Of a stretch of 7,937 nt of DNA, positions 1 through 6,892 are shown one piece after another. The notes below the pieces were generated by a model that ran no database searches, had not been told where the DNA came from, and worked only from the letters and a program-made list of their open reading frames with translations. The first letter of the stretch is position 1, and every line of letters begins with the position of its first letter. Source of the stretch: Deferribacteres bacterium JdFR-76 (GTDB lineage Bacteria > Zhuqueibacterota > JdFR-76); contig MTOL01000537.1 of assembly GCA_002011685.1 (NCBI GenBank), forward strand, positions 12,622-20,558, read 5' to 3'. A program made the position numbers and the translations under genes.

Positions 1-46
1 GTGAAATTCAAATCCTGATTTTGCACACATTTGAGGAGGTAGGCCC
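1..46 (+). other. Leader upstream of the GH144-like gene, possible tails of an upstream gene
   Basis: This stretch is too short to assign a gene. Two frames could be the end of an upstream coding region. Frame 1 reads VKFKS then stops at 16-18. Frame 3 stays open through EIQILILHTFEEVGP and stops at 48-50, overlapping the next start codon as ATGA, the arrangement typical of translational coupling. Either would put the first gene inside an operon that begins off the left edge. I see no convincing -35/-10 pair. Neither tail has enough residues to identify a family. Confidence 0.3.
33..40 (+). promoter_or_regulatory. Strong Shine-Dalgarno site of the GH144-like gene
   Basis: GAGGAGGT contains the full anti-Shine-Dalgarno complement AGGAGGT and lies 6 bases before the ATG at 47. 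It fixes that start codon and predicts efficient initiation. It is much better than any site in front of the other genes here. Confidence 0.85.
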
Positions 47-2470
47 ATGAGGCGCGGAATTCTCTTGTTTTTTGCTATTTTTGCGTTTCCGTGCATGACA
101 CTCGGCCAGGGGAATGAAAAGGTCTTTTTCAGTGACAGTAACACGGGCAATGAATTCTATGACTCCTCGTGGGGATATAAAAAATCGCCCAGTTTTCTGG
201 AGCTAGCAGGATCGGGAAAAGACAAATTCCCAGTGGATCCGCAGCACCCATACAAAGGTGCGCATTCCCTTCGTCTGCGCTGGATTTCCCAAAGCGGTGG
301 CGATTGGGGAATTGCCCTCGCATCCCTGAACTGGCAGCCGATTGATTTTACCCAGTATGATACCATCGTTTACTGGATCAACGCACCGGAGGCCATAAAC
401 CAGGATGCCCTGCCGGATCTTGCCATCGAAGACATTACCAACAAGAAGAGCACACGGATCTGGCTGGGGGATTTTTTCGGCGGGGTGGACGGAGACTCTA
501 CCACGTGGCAGAGGGTAGCAATTCCCATCAATGCATTCCAGCCCGGACCACAAAACGCCGATTTTACGCGGATCAAAACGATTTTCCATTACCAGAAAAA
601 CGCAGATGGGGTTGAACACGTTGCCTGGGTGGATGAGTTCAGGCTGATAAAGGCAGGCGGTTCGCAGACTACCGCTCCAGCGGCTCCACAGAATTTGCAG
701 GCCACAGGTTACGATAGCCGGATCGATTTGAAGTGGGATCCTAATTCGGAGCCGGATTTGTTGGGGTATTTTGTCTACCGCGCTCAATCGCCCGGCGGAC
801 CATTTGTAAAGGTTAATAGTGTAGCCCACAAGTTCCACATGTACAGTGATTTTGTGGGCGAAAATGGCAAAACATACTATTACCGGGTAACTGCGGTGAA
901 TCAGAATTATGTGGAATCCGATTCTTCCGCCGTGGTGAATGCCACACCGGTTCCGTTTGCATCAGATGAGGAATTATTGACGTCTGTACAGGAAGCGACG
1001 TTCCGGTATTTCTGGGATTTCGGACATCCTGTAAGTGGGCTGGCCAGAGAACGGGATTCATCCGGCGATGTCTGTACCACCGGTGGAACGGGGTTTGGTC
1101 TGTTGACGCTGATGGTTGGAGCAGAACGGGGCTTCGCCCCGAGGGATTCTATAGTAGCCAGGATTCTAAAAATCCTGCGTTTTATGCAGGAACAAGCAAA
1201 GAGATATCACGGAGCATGGTCCCACTGGATCAATGGAAGCACCGGAGAAACCATTCCCTTCAGTGCTTATGACAACGGTGGGGATCTGGTGGAAACCGCC
1301 TATTTTGTCCAGGGATTGCTTGCAATTCGGCAATATTTCGATGGGAATTCCGCCGAAGAACTGGAATTGCGCCAGCGAGCCACTCAGCTATGGGAGGAGG
1401 TGGAATGGGATTGGTACCGCCGGACATCCACGAGCAAAGTGCTCTACTGGCACTGGTCTCCGGATTACGGATGGATCATGAATATGCCCATTCAGGGCTG
1501 GAATGAAGCGATGATCGTCTATCTGCTGGCCATTGCTTCTCCAACGCATCCCGTTCCCGCTTCCATGTATTATGATGGCTGGGCTGGGAGTTCCAATTAT
1601 GTAAACGGAAACGTTTATTACGGGTACAAACAGTTTGTTGGCCCACCTTATGGAGGTCCACTTTTCTTTACCCATTACTCATTTCTTGGTTTTGATCCAC
1701 GGGGGAAATCGGACCGTTTTTGTAACTACTTTGAAAACAATCGCAATACGACGCTGATTAACCGTGCCTACTGTATTGCCAATCCGGAAGGCCATAAGGG
1801 ATATAGTGATCTGGTTTGGGGACTCACATCCAGCGACGATCCCGGCGGTTACTCTGCGCATGAGCCAACGCCGGCGGGAGATAATGGAACCATCACTCCC
1901 ACGGCAGCGATCAGCGCCATGCCCTATACGCCGGATGAGTCCATCGCAACGCTAAAACATTTTTACTACACATACGGCCCAAAGCTGTGGGGTGAGTTTG
2001 GTTTCAGAGATGCCTTCAATCTGGACAACAATTGGTTTGCCAACAGCTATCTTGCCATCGACCAGGGTACGATCGTACCCATGATTGAAAACTACCGCAC
2101 GGAACTGTGCTGGAGGATGTTTATGGCCAATCCGGAAATCGACTCAGCACTTGCAAAGATTGGCTGGACCGTTACAGACGTGGAAGAGAATCCAGCCATT
2201 ATCAGTGAATATTCACTGGAGCAGAATTATCCCAATCCTTTCAATTCGGAAACCATCATTTCCTTCTCGATACCCAGGGAAGAACGTGTAACCGTTGAAG
2301 TCATAAATGCACGGGGACAGATCGTTGCCGTACTGCTCCCGGGCAAAAAGATGAAGCGGGGACATCACCGCGTTGTTTTTGCCGCAAAGAATCTATCGTC
2401 GGGAGTTTACTTTTACCGGTTACGTGCAGAACATTTCCAGAGCACGCGCAAATTGTTGCTTCTGCGGTGA
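47..2470 (+). CDS. Secreted GH144/glycoamylase-family endo-glucanase with CBM-like, Fn3 and T9SS type A sorting domains
   Basis: This is an 807-residue multidomain secreted glycoside hydrolase. Residues 1-20 are a signal peptide (MRRG, hydrophobic core, likely cleavage after TLG). Residues 24-202 form a galactose-binding-like beta-sandwich reminiscent of CBM11/CIA30 modules (motifs SLRLRW, DTIVYWI, TWQRVAIP, VAWVDEFRL), probably carbohydrate binding. After a Thr/Ala/Pro linker, residues 212-302 are a fibronectin type III domain (W230, YFVYRA, YYYRVTAVN). Residues 305-708 match the (alpha/alpha) barrel of PF10091/GH144: FRYFWDF at 319-325, GGDLVETAYF at 411-420, GWNEA at 484-488, SAHEP at 603-607, GTITPTAA at 614-621, WGEFGFRDAFN at 648-658 and DQGTIVPMIENY at 672-683. 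Residues 720-807 (NYPNPFN at 727-733) are a T9SS type A sorting domain, so the enzyme is expected at the cell surface or outside. Characterised GH144 members are endo-beta-1,2-glucanases; that substrate is inferred, and I do not assign catalytic residues. The ATG at 47 is chosen for its strong ribosome-binding site and immediate signal peptide. Confidence 0.93.
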   Translation: MRRGILLFFAIFAFPCMTLGQGNEKVFFSDSNTGNEFYDSSWGYKKSPSFLELAGSGKDKFPVDPQHPYKGAHSLRLRWISQSGGDWGIALASLNWQPIDFTQYDTIVYWINAPEAINQDALPDLAIEDITNKKSTRIWLGDFFGGVDGDSTTWQRVAIPINAFQPGPQNADFTRIKTIFHYQKNADGVEHVAWVDEFRLIKAGGSQTTAPAAPQNLQATGYDSRIDLKWDPNSEPDLLGYFVYRAQSPGGPFVKVNSVAHKFHMYSDFVGENGKTYYYRVTAVNQNYVESDSSAVVNATPVPFASDEELLTSVQEATFRYFWDFGHPVSGLARERDSSGDVCTTGGTGFGLLTLMVGAERGFAPRDSIVARILKILRFMQEQAKRYHGAWSHWINGSTGETIPFSAYDNGGDLVETAYFVQGLLAIRQYFDGNSAEELELRQRATQLWEEVEWDWYRRTSTSKVLYWHWSPDYGWIMNMPIQGWNEAMIVYLLAIASPTHPVPASMYYDGWAGSSNYVNGNVYYGYKQFVGPPYGGPLFFTHYSFLGFDPRGKSDRFCNYFENNRNTTLINRAYCIANPEGHKGYSDLVWGLTSSDDPGGYSAHEPTPAGDNGTITPTAAISAMPYTPDESIATLKHFYYTYGPKLWGEFGFRDAFNLDNNWFANSYLAIDQGTIVPMIENYRTELCWRMFMANPEIDSALAKIGWTVTDVEENPAIISEYSLEQNYPNPFNSETIISFSIPREERVTVEVINARGQIVAVLLPGKKMKRGHHRVVFAAKNLSSGVYFYRLRAEHFQSTRKLLLLR

Positions 2471-2630
2471 TGTTTGATTGTGGAATACCGGTGGCTTAAA
2501 AACCTTCATCATTTCTTTGGCCGGAATTCCGGACTGTATTCTTTTGGAAAGAACAAAAGGCGAGAAGAGAGAGATTGGAATCAGCTGGCGAAGAATAAAT
2601 ACGGCGTCCTGGCGAGCTTCTCAGACGGAT
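2471..2630 (+). other. Gap between the two hydrolase genes
   Basis: The 160 bases between the stop at 2470 and the chosen GH2 start hold no convincing intrinsic terminator, so read-through from the first gene is plausible. The GH2 reading frame stays open back to a TTG at 2478, but that extension is not signal-like (many Arg, Lys and Ser, no hydrophobic core directly at its start) and is probably non-coding. A weak sigma70-like pair, TTGGAA at 2575-2580 and TAAATA at 2596-2601 with 15-base spacing, could drive the second gene separately. This is low confidence. A perfect palindrome CCGGAATTCCGG lies at 2521-2532 with no T-tract after it. Confidence 0.4.
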
Positions 2631-5600
2631 ATGCCGGCGGTGAGTAAATTTCTGAGAAGGCTTACATTGTGGGCCTTCGCTTTTTTCTCAATTCTGGCAT
2701 TTGTGGGGACTCAGGAGGGATGGGGAAGGGCAATGGCATACAGAAAAGTGAGCCTCAACGGAATGTGGGAACTGGCTCCCGGCCGGGAAAGACCAGCGGT
2801 TTGGCCATATACCGTACCGGTTCCAGGTTTGGTTGACCTTTCAAAGCCCCCACTGGACTGGACGGAAGAGGACTTTTTCTGGTATCGGACGGTTTTTCGT
2901 TTAACAGATGGGGATACATTCTTTAAGGCAATCCTACAGCTGGAGCAGGTTCAATTCGGCACAGAAGTATGGCTGAATGGGAATCGAATCGGTGGCGATA
3001 TTCCCTGTTACACAAGTCAGGAATTCGATCTCACTCCGTTCTTGAATAAAAATGGAGAGAACGAACTTCTGGTGCGTGTTGGAGCCAAACATACCCTGCC
3101 CGGGGAGAGCGCTGTTGGGGTGGATTTCGAAAAAATGCTCTGGATACCCGGCATCTGGGGCGATGTTTGGCTTCATCTCTATGGCCCGGCACGATTGCGA
3201 TGGGTACGGATCCTGCCAGACATCAGGCGCGGCAAGGCAAATTTTCATTTTGAAATTGAATATTTTAAATCCGTGGGTAAATCCGCCGTACTGGAGTGCC
3301 AGATTCGCGAATATGCGTCCGGAAAAGAAGTCCGCAGATGGCGGGTTCCCCTGAATTCCTCTTCTCAGACAGTTCAGACATTGGACTTTGATATTCCCCT
3401 GCCCGATTTTGTACCGTGGACCCCCGAAAATCCATTCCTCTATGTTTTTGACGGAACACTGCGTGTCTCCAAAGACATTTCGCATCAACTGAGCATTCGC
3501 TTTGGCATGCGGCAATTTGAGATTCAAGATGGAAATTTTTATCTGAATGGACAACGGATTGTGCTGAGAGGGAGCAATATTGCCTTTCACAGGATGCTTT
3601 CGGATTCAACACGAGGAAGCCTTCCCTGGGATGAGGAGTGGATTCGCCGGGCATTGGTGGACATTCCAAAACAGCATAACATGTTCTTTTTCCGCATCCA
3701 TTTGGGACATGCTTACAACCGGTGGTATGACATTGCGGACGAGGGTGGAATTCTGTTGCAGGATGAGTGGGCGTTCTGGACAACTTCAGGTTCACCACGG
3801 CAAATCCGCCGGGAATTTGAGGCATGGATCCGGGAAAATGTCAACCATCCCAGTATTGTGATCTGGGATCCATTGAATGAATCTGAAGACTCCGTGCTCA
3901 CAGAAAAGATTATCCCGGAGCTGCGATTGTTGGATCCCTCGCGCCCCTGGGAATATGTGGATTTCGAAGAAGACCACCCCTATATCTATTCGCTGGGACC
4001 GGTGCTAAACGGCCGGAAATTCGGCTACGCAAGGTCTATTTTTGATCTGAAGAACAGTTCACGTCCGGTAATGATCAACGAATATCTGTGGTGGTGGTTA
4101 GATCGGGAAGGAAGGCCGACGTCACTTACGGAGCCGGTTGTTCCCAGATGGTTGGGAAAAAATCCTCCCAGGGAACAGTTACTCGAATTTCAGGCATTCT
4201 TGGCAAGAGAACTCACGGAGCTCTGGCGCAGATTGAACGCCGATGCCATCATGCCCTTTGTTTACCTAAGTGTTGGAGAGGGACCGACGGCGAACTTTTT
4301 TCTTGGTCCCCTTGCGGAGTTGCGCCCCAAGCCCGTGCTCGCGGCTCTCAAAGAAGCGCTATCCCCAACAGGAGTAAGCATCGAGCTGTGGGACCGCCAT
4401 TTTCTTGCAGGCGAAGAGCGAACAATCGATGTCTTTTTGTTTAATGATACCAACGAGGAAAAAGACGGAAGTCTTAAAATAGAAATCCGTGGAAATCCGT
4501 CTTTTGGCCATTCCAAAAGATCTTTTCATTTGGCACCCACTGAGCACCGGAAGATGCGCGTTCCCGTTCGGTTCCCCGACGTTCCGGGCTCATACGAGCT
4601 GATAGCAGAGATTTATGATGAAAATAAGACCTTGTTGGCCACCAGCCGGAAGCCGGTTTTTATATTCGCCAGGCCGGAAGTTTCGCCATCAACCAGAAAG
4701 ATAAGCTTCGTCCTGCATGACCCCCTTGGAGAAGTCAAACAATACCTGGCAGACCGCGGCATTATGTACGGAGAGCTTGGGCCATCCTCATTGCGGCGCG
4801 CACAGGTTACGTTCGTGAATGCGGGGGGGCTGGATGATACGTACCGCCGAAATCTTGCTGAGATCGATGATTTTGTGCGGCGTGGTGGACTTTTGGTGAT
4901 CCAGGAGCCGGAATTTGGCGTCCATGGAGAGATTCAGATGCGCGTGTTGCGTGAACTGGAGCTGAATGTTCAGTACCGCAAGGATCCGGAACGGGGAGGG
5001 TATGATTCTTACGTATTCCCAGAAGATCCAGAGCATTTGCTATGGGAAGGCATTGCACCAGAACATCTGCGGATGTTCAACGGAGCTCTGGGGGGCGAAA
5101 TGGTGGCGCAGTTCAATGTGCGCCCAAACCGTCCATTTGAAACGGTGGCTTCGTGTAATCTGGAACTTCGAGTCCCCGCAGTGATGGAGATCCCCTATGG
5201 AAAAGGATTTGTTGTGATTTCGCGGATTCAAATTCGCGGCCGGATGTGCCCGCGGAAAAACCAGGGAGAGCTGTTCGACCGGCGCTATGATCCGGTGGCC
5301 GAACGCTATTTTCTGAACCTCATAACAAATTATGTTGGAAAAGATGCCTATGTTGCCAGGGTCCGGGAAAAATTGGCCGGTATACGCATTTACATCGCCC
5401 GCATCCGGGCGTCAAGCGGGCAGGTTTACGACGCCTTTGATGGCAATATGAAAACGCGGTGGAGCAGCAAAGCAGAAGACCCTCAGTGGATATGGATCGA
5501 TTTCGGTAGGCCAACCATTCTCAACCGCTTGACGATCTTCTGGGAGGTTGCCTACGGAAAGGTCTATTCCATTTCCGTGTCAGATGATAGCCGTGCATGG

Positions 5601-5744
5601 CGGAAGGTATTTGAAGAAAACAATTCGGACGGCGGAAAAGACGTGATTGAACTGGGAGGTGTAAGAACCCGTTACCTGCGCCTCGATTTCGTTCAGCGAG
5701 GCACCAAGTGGGGCTATTCGATCTGGGAAATGCGGATCGAATAA
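2631..5744 (+). CDS. Exported glycoside hydrolase family 2 protein with Rossmann-like and C-terminal F5/8 type C domains
   Basis: Numbered from the ATG at 2631, this is a 1037-residue GH2 (beta-galactosidase/glucuronidase/mannosidase superfamily) enzyme that should hydrolyse a beta-glycosidic bond; the sugar cannot be told. Residues 1-33 are a signal peptide (KFLRR, then LTLWAFAFFSILAFVG) without a lipobox. Residues 38-190 are the sugar-binding jelly roll (VSLNGMWEL, VQFGTEVWLNG). Residues 195-292 are the Ig-like GH2 domain. The TIM barrel covers about 293-580: FYLNGQRIVLRGSN, FRIHLGH, DEGGILLQDEW, then NHPSIVIWDPLNES with predicted acid/base E417, and MINEYLWWW with predicted nucleophile E484. 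Residues 585-682 look like a further beta-sandwich. Residues 690-900 look like a glutamine-amidotransferase/beta-galactosidase-trimerisation-type Rossmann domain (FVRRGGLLVIQEPEFG). Residues 920-1037 are an F5/8 type C (CBM32-like) domain (VYDAFDGNMKTRWSS, WIWIDFG, RYLRLDF). There is no T9SS tag, so a periplasmic location is likely. The start is uncertain: the ATG at 2631 and GTG at 2640 both have poor ribosome-binding sites. A start at TTG 2478 (1088 residues) is less likely, and ATG 2733 would remove the signal peptide. Confidence 0.9.
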   Translation: MPAVSKFLRRLTLWAFAFFSILAFVGTQEGWGRAMAYRKVSLNGMWELAPGRERPAVWPYTVPVPGLVDLSKPPLDWTEEDFFWYRTVFRLTDGDTFFKAILQLEQVQFGTEVWLNGNRIGGDIPCYTSQEFDLTPFLNKNGENELLVRVGAKHTLPGESAVGVDFEKMLWIPGIWGDVWLHLYGPARLRWVRILPDIRRGKANFHFEIEYFKSVGKSAVLECQIREYASGKEVRRWRVPLNSSSQTVQTLDFDIPLPDFVPWTPENPFLYVFDGTLRVSKDISHQLSIRFGMRQFEIQDGNFYLNGQRIVLRGSNIAFHRMLSDSTRGSLPWDEEWIRRALVDIPKQHNMFFFRIHLGHAYNRWYDIADEGGILLQDEWAFWTTSGSPRQIRREFEAWIRENVNHPSIVIWDPLNESEDSVLTEKIIPELRLLDPSRPWEYVDFEEDHPYIYSLGPVLNGRKFGYARSIFDLKNSSRPVMINEYLWWWLDREGRPTSLTEPVVPRWLGKNPPREQLLEFQAFLARELTELWRRLNADAIMPFVYLSVGEGPTANFFLGPLAELRPKPVLAALKEALSPTGVSIELWDRHFLAGEERTIDVFLFNDTNEEKDGSLKIEIRGNPSFGHSKRSFHLAPTEHRKMRVPVRFPDVPGSYELIAEIYDENKTLLATSRKPVFIFARPEVSPSTRKISFVLHDPLGEVKQYLADRGIMYGELGPSSLRRAQVTFVNAGGLDDTYRRNLAEIDDFVRRGGLLVIQEPEFGVHGEIQMRVLRELELNVQYRKDPERGGYDSYVFPEDPEHLLWEGIAPEHLRMFNGALGGEMVAQFNVRPNRPFETVASCNLELRVPAVMEIPYGKGFVVISRIQIRGRMCPRKNQGELFDRRYDPVAERYFLNLITNYVGKDAYVARVREKLAGIRIYIARIRASSGQVYDAFDGNMKTRWSSKAEDPQWIWIDFGRPTILNRLTIFWEVAYGKVYSISVSDDSRAWRKVFEENNSDGGKDVIELGGVRTRYLRLDFVQRGTKWGYSIWEMRIE

Positions 5745-6040
5745 TCCTTTGAATATCAAACTGGCCTGCCAGATCTTCTCATTCCGAAAAGCAGAGCGGA
5801 ATTGGCACTATGAACACTTGCTGGCATGATCCCTGGCATTGATTTATCAGTTTGCACATTTTTCTCTGGAACGAATCCATCTATTCCGCTCGTGGCCCCA
5901 GATTTAAGTGGTTGAAGAAAAACTGCTGCCACCTGCATTTAAACGCTCTTTCGTCAAAAGCAAAAGTACAAAAGAGCGCTCTTTTCCGTCTTGGACTCCC
6001 GTATTGTGACTTTTCCGGATTTGCGGATTTGAGCGAAGTT
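5745..6040. other. Convergent intergenic region
   Basis: These 296 bases separate the plus-strand hydrolase genes from the minus-strand transporter genes, so they serve as a shared 3' region for both. Short open frames exist on both strands, but none has a ribosome-binding site, a recognisable motif or convincing composition, and I see no gene. Structural elements include the terminator-like palindrome at 5944-5985, a small CTGGCCTGCCAG inverted repeat at 5761-5772 just after the GH2 stop, and a short CTGGCAT direct repeat at 5821-5827 and 5833-5839. Confidence 0.7.
5944..5985. terminator. Candidate bidirectional intrinsic terminator
   Basis: CGCTCTTT at 5944-5951 pairs perfectly with AAAGAGCG at 5971-5978, leaving a 19-base loop. 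The right arm sits inside a 16-base perfect palindrome, AAAAGAGCGCTCTTTT, at 5970-5985. On the plus strand the stem is followed by CTCTTTTCC. On the minus strand it is followed by TTTAAATG, about 60-95 bases past the permease stop. The location between convergent genes fits a shared terminator. The stem is only moderately GC-rich and the T-tracts are short, so this is a tentative call. Confidence 0.42.
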
Positions 6041-6874
6041 TTATTCCTTCAATCCGCCCAAAAGGATACCACGGATGTAGAATTTCTGCAAGGCCAGAAA
6101 AACCACCAGCACAGGCAGGATGGTGATGACCGATCCCGCCATCATGAGTTCAGGATCCTGGGCATGTTCTCCCATGAGATTGGCCAGGGCTACAGGAAGC
6201 GTATACATATCCTGCTTTGTCATCACAATGAGTGGCCAGAGGAAGTCGTTCCAGGTTCCCATAAAGGTGAACAAAGCCAGGGTGACCAGGACAGGGCTGG
6301 ATAGCGGCAGAACGATGCTCCAGTATATGCGGAAATCGGAAGCTCCGTCCATGCGCGCTGCCTCAATGAGGCTGTCCGGGATGCTTTTCATATACTGGCT
6401 GATCAAGAAGATGCCAAAAATGCTGGTCATGCCTGGAAGAATGATGCCGAAATATGTGTTGAGCAATCCCATTTTTTTCAACAAAAGAAAAACGGGGAGC
6501 ATGGTCACCTGCCCAGGAATGATCATCGTCAGAATCAGAATCGCGAACAAGTGTCTCTTTGCGCGAAAGTGATACTTTGCAAAAGCAAATCCCGCCATCG
6601 AATTTACCAGCAGAGAAACCGCTGTAACGGATAGGGCAAGGATCAAGCTGTTCAGGAAAAACCTGCCCAGGTTCAACCTGGCAAAAAGGAGCCGGTATTG
6701 TTCCAGCGTAATATCCGCTGGAAAAAACCTGGGCGGGAATGTTGACGCCCCACCTGCGGGCATGAGTGAAGCGCTCAGCATCCAGAGGAAGGGCATCAAC
6801 GTGAGGGCAGAAACACCCACCATGAGAAGATGCAACAAAAATGCCTGAAAGGTGCGTCTGGGATTTCTGAACAT
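6041..6874 (-). CDS. Carbohydrate ABC transporter permease, MalG/UgpE type
   Basis: This is one of the two inner-membrane channel subunits of a CUT1-family sugar ABC importer. The 277-residue protein matches the usual length of about 270-300 and has six predicted membrane helices (roughly 14-35, 73-94, 106-131, 138-158, 193-214 and 246-266). The EAA loop that docks the ATPase is clear at 171-190 (EAARMDGASDFRIYWSIVLP). Other family signatures are FFLNSLILAL and FTFMGTWNDFLWPL, and the periplasmic stretch after helix 1 (FFPADITLEQYRLLF) is typical of MalG-like subunits. The ATG at 6874 is chosen because GGGA at 6883-6886 lies 8 bases upstream. A TTG at 6892 would add six residues and directly abut the partner gene's stop. 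It lies 18 bases after the MalF-type gene and must be co-transcribed with it. The transported sugar is unknown; import of products made by the neighbouring hydrolases is inferred from context. Confidence 0.95.
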   Translation of the reverse strand: MFRNPRRTFQAFLLHLLMVGVSALTLMPFLWMLSASLMPAGGASTFPPRFFPADITLEQYRLLFARLNLGRFFLNSLILALSVTAVSLLVNSMAGFAFAKYHFRAKRHLFAILILTMIIPGQVTMLPVFLLLKKMGLLNTYFGIILPGMTSIFGIFLISQYMKSIPDSLIEAARMDGASDFRIYWSIVLPLSSPVLVTLALFTFMGTWNDFLWPLIVMTKQDMYTLPVALANLMGEHAQDPELMMAGSVITILPVLVVFLALQKFYIRGILLGGLKE

Positions 6875-6882
6875 CAAAACAT

Positions 6883-6886
6883 TCCC
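6883..6886 (-). promoter_or_regulatory. Ribosome-binding site that supports the ATG start of the MalG-type gene
   Basis: On the minus strand GGGA is followed by 8 bases and then ATG at 6874-6872. It lies inside the six-codon extension that would be translated from the TTG at 6892. This favours the ATG. Ahead of the TTG only a distant AGGG, about 11 bases away, is visible. Confidence 0.5.
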
Positions 6887-6892
6887 GATCAA

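Noticed and set aside
2521..2532. Palindrome CCGGAATTCCGG between the two hydrolase genes
   Set aside because: It is short, has only a 4-base-pair hairpin stem with no T-tract, and no second copy was seen, so neither a terminator nor an operator can be supported.
2539..2553. Small TTCTTT/AAAGAA hairpin
   Set aside because: It is made almost wholly of A-T pairs with a three-base loop and no following T-run, so it is probably chance.
2478..2630. 51-residue N-terminal extension of the GH2 reading frame starting from TTG
   Set aside because: It starts with TTG without a ribosome-binding site, shows no domain or export signal, and precedes a textbook signal peptide beginning at the ATG at 2631. 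An internal signal peptide after 51 residues is unlikely.
2934..3825. Long minus-strand open frames opposite the GH2 gene
   Set aside because: They are antisense to a strongly supported catalytic domain, carry many Cys, His and Pro residues and have no recognisable motif.
5756..5938. Short minus-strand open frame in the convergent region
   Set aside because: Its 60 residues show no motif and no ribosome-binding site, and it would overlap the 3' region of the permease operon. It is probably a chance frame.
6014..6031. Tandem CGGATTTG-like repeat before the permease stop
   Set aside because: Only two imperfect copies are present, too few to suggest a repeat element or array.
5852..6304. Plus-strand open frame of 150 codons running into the permease gene
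   Set aside because: Most of it is antisense to the well-supported MalG-type permease, and its composition (His, Gln, Arg rich) is typical of a shadow frame.
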